DNA from: Sequoia sempervirens | Taxonomy: Eukaryota > Streptophyta > Pinopsida > Cupressales > Cupressaceae | Reading direction: 5' to 3' | Assembly: GCA_007258455.2 (NCBI GenBank) | Contig: VDFB02262648.1 | Location: 186,001-250,000, forward strand | Length of the DNA stretch: 64,000 nucleotides | In this document: one piece after another, positions 48,201-58,300 of the stretch | How positions within the stretch are numbered: position 1 is the first letter of the stretch | How the letters are laid out: each line of letters starts with the position of its first letter | The notes under the pieces: model-generated | Seen by the model: only the letters and a program-made list of their open reading frames with translations | Told to the model about the DNA's origin: nothing | Database searches by the model: none | Translations under genes and position numbers: made by a program

Positions 48201-48433
48201 GAGTAAGTGAATTAAGGGGACTGGTTAGTACAACTATTGAGATGATGGTGAATGCTTTAAAGGAAGCAAAAAGTGTTGTAACTTCCCTTGATACAGTAAG
48301 TTTGGAAGCAGCAAAAACATTATCCTATCTTCTCTGTGGTCACATCACCATTTTGGAAAGTCTGAAGAGTATTTGGGACTCCACCCTTAGTGAATTGAAA
48401 AAGGTCTTTGAAGATATTTTCCAATTACTATAA
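45209..48433 (+). pseudogene. B2 ORF2: ~1074-codon unknown protein, one frame with in-frame stops
   Basis: One plus-strand frame runs from ATG 45209 (MSTPLLVEV) to TAA 48431-48433 without a detected frameshift. Eleven premature stops occur, at 45560, 45779, 46106, 46346, 46565, 46679, 47090, 47336, 47657, 47762 and 48074. Seven are TAG where Gln would fit. The N-terminal part (to about 46350) looks globular, with DEWVWYILSRVHDEFMW, KISKEAICVVTGL and ARERIPEVVLEQYKD. Then comes a basic Lys/Ser linker, a helical stretch with FETFNDSRKRILEEVV and KRVLVDLCPEMGIEEMESL, an acidic Glu/Lys linker and a helical C-terminus. The outer element has a homologous ORF starting MATPTVVEI. I do not recognise the family. 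It is not reverse transcriptase, integrase or protease. An envelope-like or plant-mobile-domain-like role is conceivable but unsupported. Confidence 0.8.
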
Positions 48434-48635
48434 GTCTCCAGATAATACTTATATAATTTTGTATCCCCAATTTTGTCATTGATGTCAAAGGGGGAGAGAG
48501 AGTGTAGCGAAAGATGTCTTAATACTCTTAGGGGGAGTAATGTTTTGCAGTGGTACATTATTCAGTATTTTGCATACTGTCAGTATGTTAATCTCGACAA
48601 TTAGTCATTTTTCACTAAGTGTTTCCATCAATGCC

Positions 48636-48647
48636 AAAGGGGGAGAT
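48636..48647 (+). promoter_or_regulatory. polypurine tract of B2
   Basis: AAAGGGGGAGAT directly precedes the TG of the 3' LTR. It would prime plus-strand DNA synthesis. A second purine run, AAAGGGGGAGAGAGAG, lies at 48487-48502. Confidence 0.85.
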
Positions 48648-49762
48648 TGTTGGCATATGAGGTAAGTGGACGTGATTTTTTGGCTTCTAGTGTTGTCATT
48701 GATGGCAACTGAAGTCACCTTTTTGGTCCACAGTTATGCATTCAGTCGCACCGGCAAAGGGAATGAAAATTGTGTGTTATTGGTAGTGTTACCAACAGAA
48801 TAGGGCATCCAGTTTGATAGCTTCACCAGATCACCATTTTGGGTTGTGGATCAATGAATTTGTTTTTCAGGCACGTGGAACATATTATTATTGAATCTCA
48901 TGAAGTTGTTTTTGTGGCTATATGGTTGAGTAGGTCCGGTTTGACATCTTTTTTCTATTTGCTTGATAAAGCTGACTTAGTGGTAATAATGTGTAGTGGA
49001 TGTATAAAGTTGAATTATTTTAATTATCTTCGAGCTTGGATTTTTAATTATTGGTCCTAGTTATGTTTTAGCCGACTTGTTTGGATCCACATCGAAATTA
49101 TCCATCGATTAGGCTGACTAGTTGCAAATTTTATTAAGTTTTGTTGAAGCCAACTTGTGGCGATTGATTCCTTGTGAGCGAATATATTTAGATGATCGAT
49201 CATATCATTTGGACGCATGTAGAAGTTGTGTGTGTGTATGTTGCGAATGTCTAAGTTGTATTTGAGTGATATCATGCACAGTCTCACTTGCGCATAAAGA
49301 TTTTGTGTGCGAACTTGAGTAGAATGGAGCAGAATTTCTTCATTAGTCATCATGATAGAAGTTCAACATCAGAGCTAAACCAAAACTGTAATCAAGCATT
49401 GGTGGATGCTATTATCTCAGTTCATTTTCTTTTGGATCTAATCCAAACTTTTGTAAGGGCAGTGAGCCCCATTTTGAGTAGTGAGCTCTAGGCAGTGAGC
49501 CTGAATGCAAGTGCATTCCCATTTTGTAATACTTCTTTTGAGTATACTCAAAACTTATTGTGGATTGGCCATCCACCGTGGTTTTTCCCCTTACAGGGTT
49601 TCCACGTAAAAATCCTTGTGTTATGGTTGTGTGGTTTCTTGTTTTCTGTTTCTGCATATTGATTCTGATTAAATCTGTTCAATTGATTAAAGGTCAGGAT
49701 AAAAGAATTAATTTTTGCAGAACATTGATTCAACCCCCTCTCAGTGTTTCCTATTTCCAACA
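48648..49762 (+). repeat. 3' LTR of element B2
   Basis: The 1115-bp direct repeat of 42423-43536 has TG...CA termini and is followed directly by the target duplication TATCC. Differences from the 5' LTR look mostly like transitions. Confidence 0.95.
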
Positions 49763-49767
49763 TATCC

Positions 49768-50090
49768 TCACATACTTTGCATCTTGATCACTACTAAAGT
49801 TAGGAGACTAGTTCCAAATGTCTAGCTTCTTTTGCACTAGGTTTGCATACTCTAGTTTTACTAGAAAGTCATCTCCAGTTAACTCATTTGACCATTGATT
49901 CTTGAGTACTTGGTGATCATACTCTTCTAATTTGCAACATATATAGATTATTGTGTCTTCAATAAGAAAAACCTTAATTGGGATCTTCGAGAATGCACCA
50001 TCGGGGTCATTGTTGAAAACTTTCCATGAAAAACCTCTTAAACTTAGGTCTAAGTCTTTTACAGATCTCAACTACAGTCGGTGTAGCCAT
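49768..50090 (-). pseudogene. outer element ORF2, N-terminal part
   Basis: The minus-strand ATG at 50090 starts MATPTVVEICKRLRPKFK, aligning with MSTPLLVEVKDRLCPKFK of the B2 ORF2. A frameshift follows, then SKIPIKVFLIEDTIIYICC and QWSNELTGDDFLVKLEYA, which align with the B2 region around DDFSVKPKFQTLV. The ORF is cut at 49768 by the B2 insertion. It resumes at 42417, where the frame reads RILRRIHDKFMW against B2 YILSRVHDEFMW. Confidence 0.8.
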
Positions 50091-50539
50091 TTTACCCTCA
50101 ATTCTACCTTCAAATGTTTGTAAAATTACTTCTAATACAAACCCACAAAGAACAAATAGCTGTAAATACCTTTCTTGCGCTCAATAGGAACTAGGGTTTG
50201 AACCAATTCGCTTTGAATCACCTTCAATCATTTCTCAAATCGCTTTTATTTCTCTCCAAATGTGAAAAAGTGATTTCAAACAACTAAAGAGTTCACTTTA
50301 TACATTACCGATCTACCCTAATTTCACATTTAATGCTTCAAATTCCCAAAAAGATGGTAAACACTTCACTAATACACTATAAACCCTAAATTACTTTGCA
50401 ATTCTTTCGATTTGCATATTTTTTCCCAAATTATTTTCCAATAGATCAAGCATACCATTTCACACCATATATCTTCATGTCATTGCTTGACATCTCATAT
50501 ATCTAGGGGGTTGTTAGATTTTTCTGTTATTGATCCCCT

Positions 50540-51720
50540 TAAGCACTGGCATGGGCTTTAGTTTTCAAAAGAATTATCTACACCAGATGTAGGTACAAAT
50601 GCATTTGATTCATCTTTGTTCTTAGGTCCCTCTTTCTTTTTCTAAATCTTTTCCATTTCCTTCTTAACTTCAGTAGGATCAACTTTCTTCATTGGTTTAT
50701 TCCCCTGTTCTGGATTAGTCTTCCTTCCATTCTTGCTTTTGCAAAGTCTTGAAATGTGTCTAGGTTTGTTGCACTTGTAGCATACAACATTTTTCTGACC
50801 AAGCTAACTTCTATTCATTCTTGATCTGCACTAGTTAGCCTTATGTCCAAATACATTGTAGGTGTAATAGTAGCCATTTAAAGATTGAAACATTCTACCA
50901 GTATTGAATCTATTCATCTTCTGACTTCTGCACTCAGTAGCTATATTTCAAAATTTCTTGCATGCAAAACATTGTCCATAAAAGGATCCAACATTCTGAT
51001 TCATTCTACTTCTACATTCTATAGCCTTATGTCTAAATTTATTGCACGAAAAACAAATACCATTGAAAGATATGTACCTTTGAGCATTTGGTTGTTTGAT
51101 AGGAGGTCTTCTGATATTGCTTCTTTGTTTTTTGATCTATCTACCATTGCCTTGAGTCTTCTTTTGATTTTCAACCTTGTTAGGAGTCTGATTTGTCTTT
51201 GATTTTTGTCCTTCTTCAAGTCCCAAACCACCTTTATCCTTAGAAGGCTTTTGAATTGCAATTAGTTCATCAAGCATTGTAGTACTTGTTTTGAATTTGT
51301 CCTCATGAGCTCTCACTTTCTCTAGATCTAATCTTAGAGTTACTGCTTCTTACTCAAGCTTTGTACATTCATCATCTTGATTTGTATCTTAGCATTCAAA
51401 CAATCCTCAATTCTATTCTTTTCTTCCACTTGCACTTTCAGTCTAGTGATATCTTCATTTTCCTTTTTCAACTATTCATTAACTTCTTTATGTCTTTATC
51501 TAAACTTTTTGATTTGTTCTCTCAACTTTTTGACACATCCATTTGCTTCCCCTAGGCTTTCCTTTAGAATTTTGTTCCCACTTCAACCTTGTCAAGGTCT
51601 TTGAGAGCAACTTTAAGTTCTTTGTCAAACATGTGGTCATCTTCTTCATATTCAATTGCAAAAATTTATTTTGGAGGAATAAGGCACCTTTTTCAGCCAT
51701 GTGTTCAATCTCCAAGATCT
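50540..51720 (-). pseudogene. outer element Gag-like ORF with decayed zinc knuckles
   Basis: Minus-strand frames downstream of the outer primer-binding site carry a Gag like that of B2. An N-terminal helical part lies near 51700-51300 (MAEKGALFLQNKFLQLN). Several knuckles lie near 51070-50740. The best is CYKCNKPRHISRLC at 50782-50741; another is CFSCNKFRHKAIEC near 51055-51015. Others have lost Cys residues or contain stops. A Lys-rich stretch follows. Frameshifts are present. Confidence 0.75.
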
Positions 51721-51754
51721 TCCTCTAGCTATTAGGCTTCTTAAAAGGAACTAG

Positions 51755-51766
51755 GCTCCGATACCA
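51755..51766 (-). promoter_or_regulatory. primer-binding site of outer element B1
   Basis: On the minus strand TGGTATCGGAGC follows the LTR end (TTCAACA) by two bases. It matches TGGTATCAGAGC at 11 of 12 positions, as expected for an initiator-Met tRNA primer. Confidence 0.85.
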
Positions 51767-52179
51767 ATTGTTGAACACCCAAAATACTAAGAGGGGGGTG
51801 AATCGGTATTCTATTAGACCATTTAGTCATAATCCAACTAATAATCTAAAAATCGAACTGCAATTATAAATGGAAACATGAAAGTGATCACAACACCACA
51901 TAACACATGAACACAAGGATTTTTACATGGAAAACCCAAAAAGGGAAAAACCACGATGAGGATTAGCTCCCAATATATTCTAATTGGTTATAAGATAATA
52001 CAAGGATCACTGCCAAGACACACAAACATTATAAGGCTCAAAACCATAATTGGATACAAGACAAAAGTGGCTACACAACCAAAGGTGTGAACTGATGTAA
52101 GATATACCTTCCTTGTGCTGAATTCAGTTCCAATGAAGCTCTAAATATAAAATACTACTCTGCTTAGCAATCAGTCAAC

Positions 52180-52543
52180 ATACACATGCATTCTACCCTT
52201 ATATCGATCTTACATATATAAATTTGCAAGTTTTCACAATATTAGATTTCACACACATCAGCCTACATCTATCATCTTTATTCTATGCAACTAAAAAATG
52301 TTTCACATATATATATTGTTACATCCGCATACATCAATTAGGTCGGCCTAATTATATGTAGCCCTATTTTGATTCAAAAACACCTTGTCGGCTCCAAAAT
52401 ATTCAAAACTTCTTCTTACATACACATGAATTCTACCCTTAAATCGATCTTACATATATAAATTCGCAAGTTTTCACAATATTAGATTTCACACACATCA
52501 GGCTACATCTATCCTCTTCATTCTATGCAACTAAAAAATGTTT

Positions 52544-52617
<74 letters not shown>

Positions 52618-52707
52618 ACATCTGCATACATCAATTAGGTCAGCCTAATTATATGTAGCCCTATTTTGATTCAAAAACACCTTGTCGGCTCCAAAATTTA
52701 TTCAAAA
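52180..52707. repeat. ~240-bp tandem duplication within the LTR
   Basis: Units starting near 52180 and 52420 share the landmarks TACACATG.ATTCTACCCTT, AATTAGGTC.GCCTAATTAT and CACCTTGTCGGCTCC. The offset is 240 bp. The partner LTR at 33507 has the segment once, so the duplication arose after insertion. Confidence 0.9.
52547..52614. repeat. (AT)34 microsatellite
   Basis: A 68-bp uninterrupted AT run in the second unit of the LTR duplication. The first unit has only a short run (near 52310), as does the partner LTR (near 34030), so the expansion is local. Confidence 0.97.
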
Positions 52708-53147
52708 CTTCTTCATGCTTAAAAGAAGCATGAAAAATTTGATTTAGGTCGGCACAAATCTAAAATAGACCCTTTTAACATCCACAATACATATTAATCT
52801 TCATAGCACAATTTGAAGTATTAGGCTGGCCTGGAATTAGACCTAATCATAAAATAAGCTAATCTAACCAACATCAATCATCCATATGACCATATAAGCA
52901 CACACCATCTAGAATATATGTAATACTGACACCTGTGAACCATCTCCCAAAATTGTAGAGTCTGAATCCAAACACTAGAGGAATGTGAACTAGATAACTC
53001 ATACTACCTTGCACTGTATAAGCTAAAAAACTATATGTCGATCTTTTGTCATTTGTAACTTTTAGCTTGATCAACCAAAAATGTTGAAAACTTGATCATA
53101 AAAATGTTTAGTAGTTCTAAATAGCATATTGTAACCGCATAAGCTGA

Positions 53148-53354
53148 TCAATCAAATGAGATTAATGAGCATATACATCCAAGTGTTTTCTCAAGATCAA
53201 GCTCCCATTTTACCACTTCTTTAGCATCATTAGGTTTAGGAATGGTTTCTTTTAGATGACCTATTAAACCTTTAATCATGAGATAATTCCATATTGATTT
53301 TCTCCATGTAGCATAATTATTTGGAGTTAGGAGTTCAATTTGAGATTTCCCCAT
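53148..53354 (-). pseudogene. copia-type Gag N-terminal fragment
   Basis: The minus-strand frame from ATG 53354 reads MGKSQIELLTPNNYATWRKS, then MIKGLIGHLKETIPKP and KWELDLEKTLG. This matches the N-terminus of Ty1/copia Gag proteins (the L.G.NY..W...M...L...L region). The frame stops at the junction with the outer element's LTR near 53147. It belongs with the leader and LTR at 53355-55351. Confidence 0.8.
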
Positions 53355-54919
53355 TGCAAGAACATAAACCAAGAAAAGAAAGCAACCAACCAATGCAAGA
53401 TTACCCTCCCCCAAATTACTCAATCAAGAAACCCCCTAGCAAGATATGATTTGTGGCACTTTATACTTAGTAGGATTACAGGTGCCACTTGCCAACAACA
53501 ACGAAGTGGACGTGATGTTAGTGCATACAAATTGCCAATTTCGGCCACAAGCTCAATGTAATTTTTTTACAAAGGATGGTATCAATCTAATCATACCATT
53601 GGAAAGTACATAAAAAATTATGCACTTTAAAAAAAAAATCACTCAAAAATGCTACCTTAGGAGAAAGAACGGAGCCCTGAAAGTTATGCAAATGAGAACT
53701 CAACAACACATGTGAGAATCTAAAATTATTGGAAAAATCAGGCACCAAAACAAAAATATGATTGCACCATTATGTAGATCGTGAAATTCTACCATAAATA
53801 AAAAAAAATCTCAAGAAAAGGAGCTTGTATGATTGAGATATGGGACTCCAAAGTTTGACCTCCAAAACAAAAAGTGCATTGGAGAGGGGAGCAATTTTTT
53901 TTTAAGGGATGCTAATGTCACTGTTGAAATAGTGGTGATGTCATCATTATGCATGATTAAATTTAACATTCGTGTCGCTATCAAAAATGGAAAATTCTCT
54001 CTCAGCTAAAGAATATTCTTCAAAATAGAATCTTTGCATGAAATATTCTTTAAAATGAAATATGCTTAGAATATTCTACTGCCAAACTTTCCCGATCAGT
54101 GGTAGAATTTGTGATTGGGTGAATAGAATATTCCTTATTTATCGGTTGCTTGTCAATTTTGAATGTGGGTGTAGGAGAATTAAGGTTTTCCATGTGGTGA
54201 GACCTATCGCCACTAGCGGCCCACTTGGTAGGGACGTACCTGCTGACATAGTTATGGCCTACAAATTAAAAAAATACCATAGAAAAATACCTCTGAAACT
54301 TTGATTTTTTTAATTTTTTTAAAAAATTGGAAAAATTTTAATAAAATCCGATATATTTTTTTTAAAAAAATTTCCCTCGTGATTTTTTTCTGCGACCAAC
54401 CTGGCCAATTTTTTCGTCAACTTGCAATTAATGACGGTACAATCCGTACAACTGGGGAGGGGAAATTTTTTCCTGATGGCTCTGGGAAAAGTTGTCTGAT
54501 TTTTATAATTTGAAAATCGATCTTGGGGTTTTTGGGCCTCTTGGATGCAATGGTAGGGTCAGTTTTGACCCAAAGTGCTCAAAAATTGTAGCTACCTTTT
54601 GGTTATGACAACCATACTTCATCTTCAAACACATAGATTTGGCCTCATATGTTCGATTTAGATGAAACAAAAGACAATATTGACTTCCTCAAATCCTCTA
54701 ATCTCAATGGTGAGCTTAGATTTGCACCAACAAGCTACAATTTGAACCTACAATAGAAATCCACAAAGAGGAAACCCCCATATTTGGTATTTCTTTCAAG
54801 CTTTTTTGATTCTCCATATCATCATTCAATGCAAGAGAAGAGCACACTCAAATTTTCAAGATCTACCAAGATTTGCAACTTAGATCTCTCAATAAGAGTA
54901 ACAAAAAGAAATCCCACAA
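53355..54919 (-). mobile_element. 5' leader of copia-like element D
   Basis: About 1.56 kb separates the primer-binding site at 54931 from the Gag start at 53354, long for a copia leader, so insertions are possible. Two similar stretches lie near 53480-53540 and 54190-54260: both contain a GGGACGT or GTGGACGT core and then TACAAATT. I see no gene in it. Confidence 0.5.
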
Positions 54920-54931
54920 GCTTTGATACCA
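54920..54931 (-). promoter_or_regulatory. primer-binding site of element D
   Basis: On the minus strand TGGTATCAAAGC follows directly after the LTR end TTTTACA. It matches TGGTATCAGAGC at 11 of 12 bases. Confidence 0.85.
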
Positions 54932-55351
54932 TGTAAAAGTTGGTATATAGAATAACTCTACACCATGCAAGATTTGGTTAAAGATTATAGTCACCCTAGA
55001 TATAGGCACTTCATGAAAGCACAAGAATATGCAATGCTCAAGATTGCAATGGAATTAAATCCAATAGTTTAATATATAACAATTATTATGAGACCACCTG
55101 GTTATATAGCCAAGGTGAGCCATAAGATTAAACAAGATTATGACAAGTGTCTTAATCTTATGACATGTGACAACTTATCACAACTACCTAGGACACGTGT
55201 TATAAGTCAAAAGATAACATAAGATCTAATGAAAACTAACACCTTCTAGAAAGATTTCATCCTAGGACCTAAGTAAACTTAACATATAAATAAGTCCCCT
55301 AAGACTCCTAGTAATGAATTAATTAGGTACAAGACTTTATTTACACCAACA
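54932..55351 (-). repeat. 5' LTR of copia-like element D
   Basis: In minus orientation the LTR begins TGTTGGTGTAAATAAAG at 55351 and ends TTTTACA at 54932, about 420 bp, followed by a primer-binding site and then Gag. Its 3' partner is not in the window, so the element was cut where it meets the outer element B1. Confidence 0.8.
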
Positions 55352-58300
55352 ATTGATGATTATAACTAGAAATATAAAACTACATTTGCATTGTTGAGCC
55401 CATGATCATACTAAATGCGATCTAGTTAGGTTGTGTCATTCAACCTAGTCTAGGATTCTCTTTTTGCCACATGAATAGTCTTTGTATTACATGTCTATCA
55501 TTTACTCATGCAACCTTCTATGCTGCAACCTTAACTTTGGTACCTACTAGTAAGGGGTTATGCTAAAAGCGAAATTGGGCCCATTGTATGGGTGAGAAAA
55601 GAGTATGGATGTTGATGTCCAATTTATGAAAATTCACTACATAGTCAAATGTGATGTTCATGATATAGTACTAATGTAGTGTTGATGTAACGCTATAAAT
55701 TAGACAATTTGTAATGAGATGTTCAAATAATATCAATCTTCACTATTTACCTAAATCTGTCTACAAATACAATATCTTAATCATTCAATTGAGATATTTG
55801 GTGTGTGAACCAATAAGATAATGACCAAATTCTACAAAAGTCAATCTTGAAAGCAAGAAATTTAAAGTTTAAATTAGAGACTAAGTTGTGACATAACCCA
55901 ATCTATAACCAAGTCCAAGAAGACTGAAATCCTATAAGATTGAAGTAATCTTAACTAAAACAATAAATAAATCAATTATAAATTCAAAATTAAAAATATT
56001 TTACATACCAAACAAAATAAATTAAATAATACAATAATACTACAATTTACATAAAACCAAAATATATATAATGCTTAAAAATTAAAAAAAAACCCAATTT
56101 TTTATCCCTTCAAATTAAAACAAAACTTAATAATAATGAACTCTTACCAATTTATATGTATTTCAACTATTATAGCTCCAATAATCATTTTTAGATTCTA
56201 ATTTGAGTCAACTATATCATATTCCCATTTATCCCATCAATAAAAATCGAACTTAAGTGAACTATAAAATTTCTTTAAGTCAACTATGTAATTTAAATCA
56301 AACTATTTTAGATTCTAGAAACACACATTCAAACATTTGGGTTTGTGTACTTAAAATTACAATGACTTCTCCTTATCCAAAATACTTACAATTACAAAAA
56401 TCACCTACCCAATGTGTCAAACACCAAATAATATAAATTGCTATAAATGTTTTACTTTATCTTCAAAAGAAAAGAAACAAAAATATTTGAGTTCACGGAG
56501 TTTTTTTTAAGTCTTGTTGAAGTAGTCAAGCAATAATAAATTAGGATAAGATCTATCGATAGTTAGGTGAAGTATTAAAGACAAAAAAAAGAAAAAGTCA
56601 ACGAGATGTAATAACAAAGTCAACTTCTAGAAGCTTGAGATATTTAAATATAAGAGGGTCATCTATGCTTCTAGAAACATGTCTTTTTCATATTTGTAAA
56701 AGTCATCAAGATTTTTCTAAATGAATAGATTTATTTTGAGTAAATAGACTTAGTCAAACTAACTCTTTTAAGATGTTCTCATGAAGTTGATTTTTCATAA
56801 ATTTTATATGTGTTCATTTAATTTTATATTTATTTAGAGGAAATATCTTTGTATATATATATATGGTGATAAATGGTATAATTTTGTATAAAGTTGGGTT
56901 CATTTATCTAGTTATTATTCTCTTTTACCCATATATATTTCTATGCTTCTAACCTACCTTATCTTTATGTGCACATATCTCTATATATCCAACTTATCTA
57001 TCTCATTATGATGCTTACCTATACATTCATATCAAGGTATTTATTACCTATTGCAATCCAACTTGCCTTTTATCTGAATATAGGTCTATTCTCACAAGGA
57101 CATCCTGTCAAGCACAAACTCCTTACACCCAAAGTTAAATTTGAAATTTGAAATTGTGGCTTACTAGCCTCCTTCACATTTTCTTCCCAAGGGTAACTAA
57201 GCACACACTTTTGCAATTCAATATCATGTGCTAGTATTCAATACATTCATTCACACATCTAAATGTTCAAGTAGGACTCTCATTTCAAATAATTCTAGAT
57301 CATTGAAAGGATAATGACACACTTGGATTTGGTGCTTTAAAGGAGTAAATAATACACATCTTAGAGCTTTCTTGATGTCTTGTGAACTCTCAAAGGGTTG
57401 ATCTAGGGAAATTGTCATTGTGACTTGCTCATACAACAAGCTATCAAAGGATTTATCAATATTTCCCATCCCTCAGCTAAGAAACATAATAGAGTAAAGT
57501 AGTGTGGATCAACCAAACAAAATAGCATAAATGTATTATATTTCTAAATGAGTCCATGGAAGTAGGACTAGCCTGTAGTTGCAATTCTATACCAACCAAC
57601 AAATTTGTATTTTGACAAAGGATAGAAAAAGAACATGATCAAAATTTCTCATTAGTATAAGATAACATACTTGTTGTGTCTAGACACCAACACATCAAGG
57701 ATCTTCATTGATTGCCTTTATTTTTTGGTCACAAAGCTAAGTCATCTTATCCTTTTTATTTCATTTCCTAAAATAGCATTATATGTTTGTCAATTGGTTA
57801 GACACCAACATATTTATTATCTAGTCTAGGTTAAATGTGTATGTGTCATATCGAGTTAACCTAGAATAATCTTTGGTGATTATTTACCTCTCATTTCCTT
57901 TTGGTGAATACAATAGATCTTACACAACCTAGTTTTCCTCCTAGGGTTTCCAATTGACATTAGGTTTTTAAGATTTATATTATTTTTTAGTTGTATCATA
58001 TTTTCATATCTAATATATCATATATACTTGTGATTCATTTTTTTATTCTTTATTGTATGGTTTGGTAATTGTTTACCTTTCTTATATTTTTTGCACCTCA
58101 CCCACCCTTATTTGGTTCTATGATTTTTATCTTTCACTTAAATTTATATTTGATTTATCCTTTATCTTCCTCTTATTTGATTACACATTTATTTCCATAT
58201 TATAATTTATTCTAGGGGCTTCCCATGATCTTCATCATCCATGGATAATAACCACTACCACCATTTAACCTAGGGTTAGACTTAGTATTTCATTCCCTCC

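Larger units (their letters stand above)
42423..49762 (+). mobile_element. 7.34-kb pol-less LTR retrotransposon (B2), complete
   Basis: Complete LTR element with LTRs 42423-43536 (1114 bp) and 48648-49762 (1115 bp). Both start TGTTGGCATATGAGG and end TTTCCAACA. The target duplication TATCC is perfect (42418-42422 and 49763-49767). A primer-binding site (TGGTATAAGAGC) and polypurine tract (AAAGGGGGAGAT) adjoin the LTRs. The 5.1-kb interior encodes a Gag-like ORF and a second long ORF, with no visible protease, integrase, reverse transcriptase or RNase H. It inserted antisense into the ORF2 of a related element. The first 230 bp of the two LTRs differ at roughly two dozen positions by hand count, so the insertion is not recent. 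Confidence 0.95.
34715..51768 (-). mobile_element. internal region of outer LTR element B1, with three insertions
   Basis: Minus-strand internal region bounded by a primer-binding site (TGGTATCGGAGC, 51766-51755) and a polypurine tract (34726-34715). In order it carries a decayed Gag with zinc knuckles (51720-50540) and a long second ORF beginning at 50090 and ending near 35081. Three later insertions interrupt it: 42423-49762, 39857-40351 and 35730-39203. Removing these and one copy of each target duplication leaves an element of about 8.3 kb including LTRs, close in size to its relative at 42423. I see no protease, integrase or reverse transcriptase motif, so it was non-autonomous. Confidence 0.8.
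51769..53147 (-). repeat. 5' LTR of outer element B1, outer end missing
   Basis: This matches the LTR at 33507-34714, starting with TGTTGAACACCC at 51769. Similarity ends near 53147, so about 110 bp of the LTR's outer end (equivalent to 34607-34714) is absent, and the sequence changes directly to a copia-like Gag frame. The copy is nevertheless longer than its partner because of an internal 240-bp duplication and an expanded AT run. No target duplication is found, consistent with loss of the end. Confidence 0.8.

Noticed and set aside
45209..48433. Stop-codon readthrough or recoding (TAG as Gln) to explain the interrupted ORF2
   Set aside because: TAG, TAA and TGA are all present in frame and the LTRs are diverged, so ordinary decay explains it more simply. 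Nuclear plant genes use the standard code.
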